A stretch of DNA of 64,000 nucleotides from an uncultured Christensenella sp. (GCA_910579585.1 CAJTVA010000003.1:1-64000), one strand, 5' to 3'; positions 18,152 through 26,998 are shown, numbered from the stretch's first letter. Notes: generated from the letters alone by a model not told the origin. Translations and numbers: made by a program.

Positions 18152-20422
18152 CTAATTTTTGTGTACGCCTGCATAAGCTTTTACTATGTTGGGTACGTTT
18201 GCCGTTTCGTCCAGTTGAGTAACTTTTGATTTCTTAGCCGAGCTGTCATAGTAGAACGCAGAAGAATTAGTGTCAAAGTTCTGGCTGTAGATATTATCGT
18301 TTTGAATTGTTGTAGTCCTATTTGTTACTTGGGTAATATTATACTTTGAAGTGTCTAATTTATATTTATCATCTAACTGTGTTTCAATAAACGTACAATT
18401 ATAAACCTTTACATAACCATCCAATTTAACGCTTTGATTATTGAGGGTTATCGATTTAGTGCCGAGTTGGGTCTGAATAGGATTTTTCGCATTTTCAAAA
18501 TAACAATTTTCAATGAACGCATACCCGCCCGAACGAATTGACATATTCGTACCTGACGATTTGTAATAATAATTGTTATACATATGCATATTTGCCTGTC
18601 TTGCAAGCGGCAAGCGGCTATTGCACTGGTCATAGAAATTGTGATGGAACGTTACGTTCGCGGTAAAAACGTTGTCATCCGAACCGATTAAACCTGTTTT
18701 ATGGTTATTATAATAATGGTTGTACGAAATCGAGACATACGCACATCTTTTGAAGTCGGTAGCACCATCACCCTCTCGCTTATCCTGCTCTGCACAGACA
18801 TCCCAATAATTCATACCCTCGTTGAAAGTATTATTGTGAACCCAAAGCCTGTTAGAATTGAATTTATCAACCGACAAACCGGTATATTTGGAAGTGTCAG
18901 TTGAGCCTTCAAAGCTACAAGCGTCCTCAGTGTAATCGTCGAAAGTGATATTTCTTACTTCGATAGAATTGCACTTCTTCCAGGTAAGCCCCCATTGGAA
19001 AATCATAGCATCCGTGCCGATACCTTCTACCGTCACATTTTCTGCTTCTGAAATTTCACAGTTGTTCCAATAGGAATCGTATCCGCTTGTACTGCCAGCT
19101 GAATAAGTCGCTTTACTGACTAAACCGTTTAATACGGTAATATCTGTTTGAAGCTTATTATAGCCTCCTGAAATTAATTTTTCTTGTGTTAAACTAGTGC
19201 TGCTTGTAGGAAGCTGTGTGTTGTTTATACCTACGATTGAAGAATCGTTTATAATTTTTCCGCTATCATTTTTATCGGCGCTATCATACTTAGCTTGAAG
19301 GGTTTTCCAGTTATTTTTATCCCACGTTGCGGCAGCAATTCTGCCTATTATGCGGACTATTACAGGTTTCCCTGCGTTTTTGGAATCGCCTAAAATGGCG
19401 ACTATACCTTTAATACTGCTATCCCAAGGAGCGACAACGTCATTTTTATTCTGCTCGTTAACGTAGATTATTTCCGCGCCGGATTTGGGGGTGCCGTCGT
19501 TATTGTAGGCACCGACGCCCGAAGTTGCGCCGAAGTGCGCGTAACCTGAACGGTCGTATGCGGTAACCGTTACGTCTTTTTCCGAGGTTTTCGTGCCTGC
19601 GGTTACTTTTATCGTATAATCGCCCGCCTTTAAGCCGACGATATCTGCACGTACGGTGTTACCGTAAGTACGGATAAGCTCGCTATCGATATTCGTATAA
19701 GACGAAGCGCCCTCGGCTTTATAGGAAACCTGATATTGGTTTACTCCGCTTACTGCGTTGAATTCAATATATGCGCCCTCTTCATAGCCGCCAAAAGCCG
19801 TTACCGTCACTTCGTTTTCAGAAGGCTTAGGAACGTCGGGAACATCGGGGTTGTCGGGAGTTTCCCCGTCTAGCCATTCGCCGTAGAAAGTCTTATTGCC
19901 GTATTCGCCAGCTGAAATTGTTTTTACCGCAGTGCCGTTTAAATCAGAATTTATATACCAACCGTTAAAAGTCGAGCCTGATTTTTCGGGTTTGGGTAAG
20001 GTCACGTTCACGCCGTAGGAATAAGAGTTCATTGTGCTTTGGTAATTGTCGCCGACGATATTAAAAGTCAAAGTATAACTATCGGGTATCCATTTTGCCC
20101 AATACTCTTTATCGCCCGTTGCGGTAGCGGAAATTTTAGGAACCGCTTTGCCCGAGAAATCGCTTGAAACATACCAACCGTCGAAAGTATAATGCTCTTT
20201 CGTGCCGTTTGCGGGCAGATATGTGACCGTGCCAGAAGTATATTCGGTGAGGTCGGTAGTGAACGTGCCGCCGTTTGCGTTTAATGTTACGGTGTATACA
20301 TTACCGTCGCCCTGCTTGTTACCGAAAATACCGTCTAGCATATCGCAGGCGGTTAAGGTGGTCAAAGTCATAGCCAAAATTACTGCTATTATAATTTTTG
20401 AAAATGATTTTATTGCTTTCAC
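18152..20422 (-). CDS. Secreted lipoprotein with B-repeats and pectate lyase (PL1-like) domain
   Basis: A 756-residue surface lipoprotein. The signal peptide ends in a lipobox (LTTLTAC), two Listeria-Bacteroides (InlB B-type) repeats follow (each ending in a FDGWY or FNGWY block), then a fibronectin-like segment (about residues 200-290) and a parallel beta-helix of the pectate lyase 1 type. The block SYNHYYNNHKTGLIGSDD and the SRLPLAR motif with the catalytic arginine support PL1. It would degrade pectin outside the cell. The GTG start at 20422 is chosen for the GGAG 7 bases upstream and because the signal peptide follows at once. It stands alone between terminators. Confidence 0.88.
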   Translation of the reverse strand: MKAIKSFSKIIIAVILAMTLTTLTACDMLDGIFGNKQGDGNVYTVTLNANGGTFTTDLTEYTSGTVTYLPANGTKEHYTFDGWYVSSDFSGKAVPKISATATGDKEYWAKWIPDSYTLTFNIVGDNYQSTMNSYSYGVNVTLPKPEKSGSTFNGWYINSDLNGTAVKTISAGEYGNKTFYGEWLDGETPDNPDVPDVPKPSENEVTVTAFGGYEEGAYIEFNAVSGVNQYQVSYKAEGASSYTNIDSELIRTYGNTVRADIVGLKAGDYTIKVTAGTKTSEKDVTVTAYDRSGYAHFGATSGVGAYNNDGTPKSGAEIIYVNEQNKNDVVAPWDSSIKGIVAILGDSKNAGKPVIVRIIGRIAAATWDKNNWKTLQAKYDSADKNDSGKIINDSSIVGINNTQLPTSSTSLTQEKLISGGYNKLQTDITVLNGLVSKATYSAGSTSGYDSYWNNCEISEAENVTVEGIGTDAMIFQWGLTWKKCNSIEVRNITFDDYTEDACSFEGSTDTSKYTGLSVDKFNSNRLWVHNNTFNEGMNYWDVCAEQDKREGDGATDFKRCAYVSISYNHYYNNHKTGLIGSDDNVFTANVTFHHNFYDQCNSRLPLARQANMHMYNNYYYKSSGTNMSIRSGGYAFIENCYFENAKNPIQTQLGTKSITLNNQSVKLDGYVKVYNCTFIETQLDDKYKLDTSKYNITQVTNRTTTIQNDNIYSQNFDTNSSAFYYDSSAKKSKVTQLDETANVPNIVKAYAGVHKN

Positions 20423-20510
20423 GCTAAATCTCCAAAAAATTCGCTGATTATATTCTACCACAAAAATTGAAATATTACAACACTTTAAGATAGATAATTA
20501 CAAAATATTT

Positions 20511-20539
20511 AAAAGCGGTAACAAAAAGTTACCGCTTTT
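20511..20539 (-). terminator. Terminator of the arsR-type gene
   Basis: AAAAGCGGTAAC and GTTACCGCTTTT form a perfect 12-bp hairpin directly after the ArsR stop codon, followed on the minus strand by AAATATTTTG. Confidence 0.8.
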
Positions 20540-20878
20540 TCAACAACCCAAAAATTCTACGCCTTTAAGCATAACGTCGTTGACCGTATCGTTGACAAGG
20601 CTGTAAAATATGATTTTACCCGAACGCTCGCTTTTGACTATACCCAGATTTTTCAGTAGCCGAAGCTGGTGCGATACCGTGGTCTGATTTATTTCCAGAA
20701 CCCGTGAAAGGTCGGTTACGCACATTTCTGATATTGCCAGAGCGGACAACATTCGTACCCGTGTCGGGTCGGCAAAAATCGAGAAAAAGCATACTATACT
20801 GTCAAGAACGTCGCCCGTCGGCACGTATTCTTTCACCAAATCTTTTGTACGCCTGTCCAATAACATCATATCCTGCAT
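20540..20878 (-). CDS. ArsR/SmtB-family metal-responsive regulator
   Basis: A 112-residue winged-helix regulator of the ArsR/SmtB family. The recognition helix is VLEINQTTVSHQLRLLKNLG and the preceding helix reads ISEMCVTDL, matching the ELCVxDL metal-site region with one cysteine; further cysteines are at C30 and the C-terminal end. It lies downstream of a copper-type P-ATPase gene on the same strand with a 102-base gap, so it likely controls that operon. The metal sensed cannot be settled from sequence. Confidence 0.88.
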   Translation of the reverse strand: MQDMMLLDRRTKDLVKEYVPTGDVLDSIVCFFSIFADPTRVRMLSALAISEMCVTDLSRVLEINQTTVSHQLRLLKNLGIVKSERSGKIIFYSLVNDTVNDVMLKGVEFLGC

Positions 20879-20938
20879 AACTCAGCCTCCATACCTAAAT
20901 TATACAGCCGCGTATGCATAAGTGTCAAAATATTACAG

Positions 20939-20955
20939 TGACGGATACTGTCACA
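20939..20955. promoter_or_regulatory. Short palindrome upstream of the arsR-type gene (possible operator)
   Basis: GTGAC-GGATACT-GTCAC is a perfect 5-bp inverted repeat with a 7-base centre, in the gap between copA and the ArsR gene. A further ATGCATA sits at 20914-20920. It may be a binding site for the regulator; this is inference from position. Confidence 0.35.
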
Positions 20956-20980
20956 AATTAGCTTAGTTTGGTTGAGTTTG

Positions 20981-21196
20981 TCACTTGCTTTCGATTGATA
21001 AAACTTTATATCCCGCGTCGGTTACAAGCGCGGTGATTTCCGTGTCGTCAACTTTTTCGCGACTGCGGATAACGGCAAGCTTCTTCTTTAACTTGACGTC
21101 AACCGAAACTACGTTTTTTGCGGTAGAAAGCTTTTCCTCCACTCTTTTTGCGCAGTGCTCGCAGCACATTCCGTCGATATTAACAATTGTTTTCAT
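20981..21196 (-). CDS. copZ: Possible internal translation product: CopZ-like copper chaperone
   Basis: An ATG at 21196 inside copA is preceded by AAGGAAGG, the best ribosome binding site in the gene. Starting there gives a 71-residue heavy-metal-associated protein (motif GMCCEHC at residues 8-14) of the exact size of CopZ, the copper chaperone that feeds the ATPase. It is in the same frame as copA with no stop between, so both a fused and a free form could be made. Free production is inferred. Confidence 0.5.
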   Translation of the reverse strand: MKTIVNIDGMCCEHCAKRVEEKLSTAKNVVSVDVKLKKKLAVIRSREKVDDTEITALVTDAGYKVLSIESK

Positions 21197-23425
21197 AAAA
21201 CCTTCCTTTTTTAATTTTTTATTTTTATAAAGCAACAGTCGCAATGCGTTGCCCACTACGAAAAGCGAGCTTAAACTCATACAGGCTGCCGCAATCATAG
21301 GATTGAAAGTAAACCCAAGTGCCGAAAAAGCGCCTGCCGCGACGGGTATCATTACCACGTTGTAGAAAAACGCCCAGAAGAGATTTTCCTTTATATTTCG
21401 TACGGTTGCGCGGCTTAAATCGAAAAGGGTATCCAAAGTTCTTAAATCTTCGCTAACGAGGACAATATCCGCAGAATCGATAGCAACGTCAGTGCCGTTA
21501 CCCATCGCAATACCGATATCGGCTTGTTTGAGCGCGGGAGAATCGTTTATTCCGTCGCCGACCATTGCAACCACTCCGCCCACCGTCTGCACGTTTTGCA
21601 CTGCTTTAAGCTTATCTTCGGGCAGAACCTCGGCGACGAATTCCTCTATATTTACGCCGGAAGCAACTGCCTTGGCGGTGTTTTCCTCGTCGCCCGTAAG
21701 CATTGCTATTCGCATATTTCGGGCTTTTAATAGCGAAACCGCCTCTGCGCTGCCCTCTTTGACCGTATCGGCAACGGCAATAAGCGCCAGTACCGATTTA
21801 TTGTCGGACAGGAATATGACCGTGTTGCCGAGTCTGGAAAGCGAAGTCGCCTTTTCCGTGACCTCTTTCGAAATCTTGCAAGGCAGAAGATTTTTATTGC
21901 CGAGGAAGTACTTTTTACCGTCGTATTCGGATGTTGCGCCTTTACCTGTAATATACTCAAAATTTCCGACTTCGAAGCCTTCTTTTGCGTAATCTACCAC
22001 GCACTTTGCGAGCGGGTGGTTGGAATTTTTCTCTATACCGCAGGCAAGTTTTAAGGCAAAATCGTTTTTGCAACCGAACGTGATAACTTCCGTAACTCTT
22101 GGTTTGCCCTCGGTTATTGTTGCGGTTTTATCTAATAAAACTGTATTTATATTGCACGTTTTTTGCAGGCTTTCCGCATCTTTATAGAGAATACCTAATG
22201 ACGCGCCCTTGCCCGTTGCCGTCATTATCGCGACGGGCGTTGCCAGCCCCAAGGCGCACGGGCATGAAACGACGAGAACGCTGATTGCGTAGGTTACGCA
22301 GTGTTCTGCGACGAAGCCGCCGTCGATAAGAAGCCAAACGAGGAACGTAACCAAGGCAAGAATTACCACCACAGGCACGAATACGCCGGCGACTTTGTCG
22401 GCGAATTTCTGAATCGGGGCTTTACTTGCGCCCGCTTCTTTGACCATTTTTATTATTTTGGAAAGAGTTGTGTCGGCGCCGACTTTTTCGGCACGCATTT
22501 TTATGACTCCGCTTTTAACGAGCGCCGCCGACGTGACGCCGTCGCCTGCGGTTACTTCCACAGGCAGGCTTTCACCCGTAATTGCACATTTGTCCACAAA
22601 CGAACTTCCGCTTACGACGGTGCCGTCAACGGGGATATACTCGCCCTGTTTGACTATTAATATATCACCCTTTTTGACGTCTTTTACTGATACCGTCTTT
22701 TGCTGACCGTCAACCTCTACCGTGACTGAATCGGGGGCAAGCTTTAAAAGCTTTTCTATCTCTCCGCCCGTTTTTTTCTTGGACTTTTCTTCAAGCCATT
22801 TGCCGACTGTGACTAAGGTTAAAATCATTGCCGCCGACTCGAAGTGCAAATTCATAGCGTTGTGCATTGCATCCATATCAAGAAAAATGAACGCCGTCAG
22901 CACAACCGAATATATGAACGAAACTCCAGAGCCCAGGGCGACGAGTGTGTCCATATTTGGCACTTTTTTGAAGATTGCGACTACGCCGTTTTTGAAAAAT
23001 GCGTAGTTTACGCAGATTATAACCGCCGAAAGCAACGCCTGATACAGCGCAAACCAATTTGAATAGCCCTCTTGCGGGTCTAAAAAGAATGGTAACGGCG
23101 CACCGAACATATGCCCCATTGAAACGTACATCAACGGCACGAGCAGGCAGAGTGATATTATAAAGCGGACGAAAAGGTTTCTATCTCGGCTTTTTTCCTT
23201 TGTTACCGGCTCCTCTCCTTCATTATATACGCCGTAGCCGAGTGATTTTACGGCGAAAAAAATCTCTTCTTCCGTTACTACGCTTTCGTCAAAGTCGACT
23301 TTCATAGACTTGCCCATCAGGCTGACTTCGCAAAGCGTAACACCTTTTAAGTTTTTAACCGTTCGTTCTATGCCCGACGAACAAGCCGAGCAAGTCATAC
23401 CGGTTACAACGTAACTTTTTATCAA
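20981..23425 (-). CDS. copA: Copper-transporting P1B-type ATPase with C-terminal CopZ-like domain
   Basis: An 814-residue copper ATPase exporting Cu(I) across the membrane. Residues 1-67 are a heavy-metal-associated domain with GMTCSAC, then eight membrane segments, the actuator TGES, the metal channel motif SCPCALG, SNHPLA in the nucleotide domain and MVGDGINDSPAL. The phosphorylation motif, normally DKTGT, reads DKTAT (codon GCA). After the last membrane segment a second metal domain (GMCCEHC) is fused in frame; this is usually the separate chaperone CopZ. The gene follows a nitroreductase gene by 29 bases. Confidence 0.95.
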   Translation of the reverse strand: MIKSYVVTGMTCSACSSGIERTVKNLKGVTLCEVSLMGKSMKVDFDESVVTEEEIFFAVKSLGYGVYNEGEEPVTKEKSRDRNLFVRFIISLCLLVPLMYVSMGHMFGAPLPFFLDPQEGYSNWFALYQALLSAVIICVNYAFFKNGVVAIFKKVPNMDTLVALGSGVSFIYSVVLTAFIFLDMDAMHNAMNLHFESAAMILTLVTVGKWLEEKSKKKTGGEIEKLLKLAPDSVTVEVDGQQKTVSVKDVKKGDILIVKQGEYIPVDGTVVSGSSFVDKCAITGESLPVEVTAGDGVTSAALVKSGVIKMRAEKVGADTTLSKIIKMVKEAGASKAPIQKFADKVAGVFVPVVVILALVTFLVWLLIDGGFVAEHCVTYAISVLVVSCPCALGLATPVAIMTATGKGASLGILYKDAESLQKTCNINTVLLDKTATITEGKPRVTEVITFGCKNDFALKLACGIEKNSNHPLAKCVVDYAKEGFEVGNFEYITGKGATSEYDGKKYFLGNKNLLPCKISKEVTEKATSLSRLGNTVIFLSDNKSVLALIAVADTVKEGSAEAVSLLKARNMRIAMLTGDEENTAKAVASGVNIEEFVAEVLPEDKLKAVQNVQTVGGVVAMVGDGINDSPALKQADIGIAMGNGTDVAIDSADIVLVSEDLRTLDTLFDLSRATVRNIKENLFWAFFYNVVMIPVAAGAFSALGFTFNPMIAAACMSLSSLFVVGNALRLLLYKNKKLKKEGFMKTIVNIDGMCCEHCAKRVEEKLSTAKNVVSVDVKLKKKLAVIRSREKVDDTEITALVTDAGYKVLSIESK

Positions 23426-23454
23426 TTTGAACTCCCGATAGATTTTTGACGGTA

Positions 23455-23970
23455 TTAAAGATATTTAACCGTTTCTTCAAGCGGTTTGCGCGAAAAGTGC
23501 CCAAGCGCGGGCTTTGCGTTGTCCGCAGGATAGCCGAGGGGAAGAATTGCCACAATTTGCTCGGTTTTGGGGATTGAAAAGGCTTTTCTTACCTTTTCGG
23601 GGTCGAAATAGCCGACCCAACACGAGCCTATCCCCAGCTCCCAAGCTTGCAACATCGCCTGCGTGCAGACTATAGATACGTCGATTTCGCCCGTATGATA
23701 ATCTTTGGTGAAAGGGTTCTTCCACTCTTCTTCCTTAACACTAGTAAAAATAACGACGGTTTTTGCCCCGAAAACGAACTTTGTAACGCTTTCAAGCGTC
23801 TTAATAGCTTCGTCCGACTTCAAGACGTAAAGTCTTTGCGGCTGATTGTTGCAAGCAGTGGGCGCAACCCTTGCCGCTTCTAATATAGTTCGCAATTTGT
23901 CGTCCTCGATTTTCTTGTCCGAGAACGCGCGCATCGAATAGCGCGATTTTGCAAGTTCTGAAAAATCCAT
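23455..23970 (-). CDS. Nitroreductase family flavoprotein
   Basis: A 171-residue nitroreductase. The N-terminal SRYSMRAFSDKKIEDDKL is the usual FMN-binding start, and GIGSCWVGYFDPEKVRKAF and ILPLGYP are family blocks. It would reduce nitro compounds or quinones with NAD(P)H and FMN. It is slightly shorter than most relatives. A ribosome binding site AAGGAG precedes the ATG. It is divergent from an HxlR regulator with cysteines near its N terminus, the same setting as hypO/hypR and yodC/yodB of Bacillus, so redox or electrophile control is likely. Confidence 0.92.
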   Translation of the reverse strand: MDFSELAKSRYSMRAFSDKKIEDDKLRTILEAARVAPTACNNQPQRLYVLKSDEAIKTLESVTKFVFGAKTVVIFTSVKEEEWKNPFTKDYHTGEIDVSIVCTQAMLQAWELGIGSCWVGYFDPEKVRKAFSIPKTEQIVAILPLGYPADNAKPALGHFSRKPLEETVKYL

Positions 23971-23988
23971 AGAATCTCCTTAAAATTA

Positions 23989-24084
23989 TTGACAAAAGCT
24001 TTTGTATGAAATTATAATATCACAAACTTTTCTTTTGTCAAGAACGCACTTTAAAGTGCAATACTTACCTTTCGGAAAGTAAGT
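23989..24084. promoter_or_regulatory. Overlapping divergent promoters with palindromic operators (nitroreductase/HxlR)
   Basis: Plus strand: TTGACA (23989-23994) and TATAAT (24013-24018), 18 bp apart, for the HxlR gene. Minus strand: TTGACA (24036-24041) and TATTAT (24014-24019), 16 bp apart, for the nitroreductase gene. The -10 boxes overlap. Perfect palindromes ACAAAAGCTTTTGT (23992-24005) and GCACTTTAAAGTGC (24046-24059) flank them, and a third inverted repeat (ACTTAC...GTAAGT, 24063-24084) lies just before the HxlR start. A bound HxlR dimer could shut both promoters. Confidence 0.7.
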
Positions 24085-24099
24085 TTATTTGAGGAAACT

Positions 24100-24498
24100 A
24101 TGGATAAAGAAATATTGAAATCTTGCAGCTGTCCTTTGGACGCGACGCTTGCCGTTATCGGCGGAAAATATAAGATAGATATAGTTTACTACCTGTTTGG
24201 CAGGACGCTGAGATACAGCCAGATTGCAAAACTTGTGTCTGCGACGCCTAAGATGCTTGCCGAGCAACTGAAAGAGCTTGAAAGCGACGGGATAATCAAT
24301 CGCGTTCTGTACCCCGTGGTACCGCCGAAAACCGAATATTCCTTAACCCCGCTGGGTGAAAATCTGTGCGCGGCGGTAATCGAAATGTATAAATTCGGGC
24401 AGAAGCTTTACGATTTGCACGAGATGAAGCCGCGTTGCGGGTGTCTTGAAGACTTGCCACGGCTAGAGGAAATTTTAAATAAAATTAACCGCTGTTAA
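24100..24498 (+). CDS. HxlR-family regulator with N-terminal cysteines
   Basis: A 132-residue HxlR (DUF24) winged-helix regulator. The core runs from LDATLAVIGGKYKIDIVYYL to TEYSLTPLGENL. Cysteines C9 and C11 lie at the position of the redox-sensing cysteine of the family; additional cysteines at the C terminus (CGC) extend beyond the usual end. A GAGGAA site lies 4 bases before the ATG. It is divergent from a nitroreductase gene and likely represses it until the cysteine is modified by quinones or oxidants. Confidence 0.9.
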   Translation: MDKEILKSCSCPLDATLAVIGGKYKIDIVYYLFGRTLRYSQIAKLVSATPKMLAEQLKELESDGIINRVLYPVVPPKTEYSLTPLGENLCAAVIEMYKFGQKLYDLHEMKPRCGCLEDLPRLEEILNKINRC

Positions 24499-24502
24499 TT
24501 AT

Positions 24503-24542
24503 AAAGCCCAATTCCTATATTGTCAATAGGAATTGGGCTTTT
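24503..24542. terminator. Bidirectional terminator between HxlR gene and ansA
   Basis: AAAGCCCAATTCCTAT and ATAGGAATTGGGCTTT pair perfectly over 16 bp with T runs at both ends, between two convergent genes. Confidence 0.92.
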
Positions 24543-24544
24543 GT

Positions 24545-25561
24545 TTAATACAGCTTTTCGAAGAAGTGGTTGGTTTTAAGCTCCTCTTCTATATTTTTGT
24601 CCGAACCGAGCGCCAAAAGCACTTTGACCGTAGCCATTTCAAAGCTGATGTCGTAAGCCGTGGTGCAAGCTTCGGTGAGCCCGACTGCACTGCCGTAAGT
24701 TCTTGCTCGGCTGTCTACGGGCGCGATTACTACCTCTATGCCGAGGTTTTTACAGTACTTCAAAAAGTTTTTGAAATTGGCTTCTTTGCCCTCAGTGCAG
24801 ACCGTTCCGCTGTGGTAAAGCTGAACCATAACGGCTTTGGGCTTGACTTCGGTAAAGCGGTAAAAGTCGAAATTCAGAAGCGAATGAGCCTGAATCGTGA
24901 CCATATCCATACAAAGTTTTTTCGCCGCACAGGGCTTTCTTTTTTCTCTGAGCTGTGCAAACGTGGGGTTAAGCGGGTTTTCATTATAGATAAACTTGCC
25001 GCCGCAAACTTTGCCGAATGGCACGTTTAATATACTGTAATATTCACCGCTTATCTCGGTTGCCGCAATAAGGCGGCTTGCAAGGTGAATTTTGCAGTTT
25101 TCGCCGTGATTTTCAAAACTGACGAAAATCCCGCCGAAATCTACGCTTTTGATAAACGCTACCGCGTTTGCGAAGTTTTCCACCCCTTTGCTACGGTTAT
25201 CGTCCAAAGGATAAAGCGCGGATACGAAAACCACGGGAATTTCGATATCGCAGAAAATCTGGCTGAAAAGGTTTGCGGTAAAACACAGCGTGTCTGTGCC
25301 GTGGGTAATGATAATTCCGTCGTACCTGGACTTGTCGACTCCGCGTACGCAGTCCGCCATTATTTCGAGGTCGGACGGCTGAATGTTCTCGCTTAAAATA
25401 TTCAAGGGGCGGAGCTCGTCGAATTCAATGCCCGCAGGGTAGCGCGAATTGTAAAGCTCGATTAAAAAGCTTTTTTCCTCGTGCCGTAAATCGACTTTAT
25501 CGCCGAGCGCGCGCGAGCCTATCGTACCGCCCGTAAAAATTACGCAAATTCTGTTCTTCAT
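24545..25561 (-). CDS. ansA: L-asparaginase (type I-like)
   Basis: A 338-residue asparaginase/glutaminase family protein. The first catalytic threonine is in FTGGTIGS and the second in IITHGTDTL; the block HSGTV near residue 250 fits the family. No signal peptide is seen, so it is cytosolic. It hydrolyses asparagine to aspartate and ammonia. It lies 9 bases after asnS on the same strand, so the gene pair makes and breaks down asparagine-related pools; whether they share one mRNA depends on read-through. Confidence 0.88.
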   Translation of the reverse strand: MKNRICVIFTGGTIGSRALGDKVDLRHEEKSFLIELYNSRYPAGIEFDELRPLNILSENIQPSDLEIMADCVRGVDKSRYDGIIITHGTDTLCFTANLFSQIFCDIEIPVVFVSALYPLDDNRSKGVENFANAVAFIKSVDFGGIFVSFENHGENCKIHLASRLIAATEISGEYYSILNVPFGKVCGGKFIYNENPLNPTFAQLREKRKPCAAKKLCMDMVTIQAHSLLNFDFYRFTEVKPKAVMVQLYHSGTVCTEGKEANFKNFLKYCKNLGIEVVIAPVDSRARTYGSAVGLTEACTTAYDISFEMATVKVLLALGSDKNIEEELKTNHFFEKLY

Positions 25562-25570
25562 AAGTTAAAA

Positions 25571-26941
25571 TTACAAATTGCCGACTGTACGGGGATAAAG
25601 CAAAGTGTCGCGAATGTTCTGAACTCCCGTGATATACATAAGCATACGCTCAAAGCCGAGCCCAAAGCCGCTGTGCGGCACGCTGCCGTATTTGCGGGTG
25701 TCGAGGTATTCGGTATAAGATTCGAGGGGCATTCCGCGCTTTGTCATTGCTTCTTTCAACTTGCCGAGGTCTGCCTCTCTTTCACTGCAACCGATAATTT
25801 CGCCTATACCGGGCACCAAAAGGTCGGTTGCCGCGACCGTCTTTTTATCGGGGTTCTGCTTCATATAGAAAGCTTTTATGTCGGCGGGGTAATCGGTGAC
25901 GAACACTGGCTTTTTGAAGTGTTCTTCTGTCAAATATCTCTCGTGCTCGGTCTGCAAATCGCAACCCCACTCAACTGGATATTTGAACTCCTTGCCCGAT
26001 TTTTTCAGAATTTCGATTGCATCGGTATACTTCAACTTGACAAATTCGCTTTTTATTACGCCGTGAAGTTTATCCAAAAGCCCCTTTTCCGCCCTCTCGT
26101 TAAAAAACGCGAGCTCGTCGGGGCAATTTTCTATGACGTCTTTAATGATTGATTTAATGAAGTCCTCGGCAATTTCGATAATATCGTGAAGGTCGCAGAA
26201 GCAGACTTCGGGCTCGATTTGCCAGAACTCCGCCGCGTGACGGGTCGTATTGCTGTGCTCTGCGCGGAACGTGGGTCCGAACGTATAAATTTTGCCCAAG
26301 CCCATTGCGGCGATTTCGCCCTCTAACTGACCCGAAACGGTCAGCCCTGCCTTTGCGCCGAAGAAGTCGCCCGAATAGTACTCGCCTTCGCTCTTGCAGT
26401 CGGTTTTCCAAGGCTGAGTGGTTACGCGGAACATTTCGCCCGCGCCCTCGCAGTCACTTCCTGTGATTATGGGCGTGTGAACGTATTTATAGCCGTGCGA
26501 GTGGAAATATTTATGAATTGCGAAAGAAAGCTCGTTTCTGACAGCAAAAACCGCTTCGAAAAACCGTGTTCTGGGACGAAGCTGGGGAATGGTTCTCAGA
26601 TATTCAAGGGTATGGAATTTTTTCTGTAAGGGATAATCCGCGGGGCATTCGCCGAGGACTTCCATATCCGAAACCAAGATTTCGAAGCCGTTCCTCTCCG
26701 ACGGGACAAATTTACCCGTGACGTTCAAAGAAGTGCCTACGGCGACTGCAGGGAAAGACTTTTTCGGGTTTTCCTTGTCGATTATAAGCTGAACGTTTCT
26801 AAGGCAAGTGCCGTCGTTCAGTTCAATAAACGAGATACTTTTCGAGTCTCTTGCCGTTCTGACCCAGCCGCAGACGGTTACGCTTTTGTCTTTATAGTTT
26901 TCGGAATGAGCAAACAGCTCTCTTACGTCGGTATGTTTCAT
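25571..26941 (-). CDS. asnS: Asparaginyl-tRNA synthetase
   Basis: A 456-residue class IIb synthetase. The N-terminal OB-fold (VTVCGWVRTARDSKSISFIE) binds the anticodon; the catalytic core has TFRAEHSNTTRH (motif 2) and GFGLGFERMLM (motif 3). The ATG at 26941 is preceded by GGAGGG; a start 12 bases earlier is in frame but has no such site. Presence of asnS means Asn-tRNA can be made directly. Confidence 0.96.
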   Translation of the reverse strand: MKHTDVRELFAHSENYKDKSVTVCGWVRTARDSKSISFIELNDGTCLRNVQLIIDKENPKKSFPAVAVGTSLNVTGKFVPSERNGFEILVSDMEVLGECPADYPLQKKFHTLEYLRTIPQLRPRTRFFEAVFAVRNELSFAIHKYFHSHGYKYVHTPIITGSDCEGAGEMFRVTTQPWKTDCKSEGEYYSGDFFGAKAGLTVSGQLEGEIAAMGLGKIYTFGPTFRAEHSNTTRHAAEFWQIEPEVCFCDLHDIIEIAEDFIKSIIKDVIENCPDELAFFNERAEKGLLDKLHGVIKSEFVKLKYTDAIEILKKSGKEFKYPVEWGCDLQTEHERYLTEEHFKKPVFVTDYPADIKAFYMKQNPDKKTVAATDLLVPGIGEIIGCSEREADLGKLKEAMTKRGMPLESYTEYLDTRKYGSVPHSGFGLGFERMLMYITGVQNIRDTLLYPRTVGNL

Positions 26942-26971
26942 TCTGCCCTCCACTTTTTTATGAATGAAAAT

Positions 26972-26993
26972 ACGGACTGCCGAAGCAGTCCGT
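26972..26993 (-). terminator. Hairpin between rpmF and asnS
   Basis: ACGGACTGC-CGAA-GCAGTCCGT is a perfect 9-bp hairpin directly after the rpmF stop with TTTT downstream on the minus strand. It likely ends or weakens the yceD-rpmF transcript before asnS. Confidence 0.75.
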
Positions 26994-26998
26994 ACGGT

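Noticed and set aside
26942..26998. T-box or leader switch upstream of asnS
   Set aside because: Only 57 bases separate rpmF and asnS, with one simple hairpin; no T-box sequence is present.
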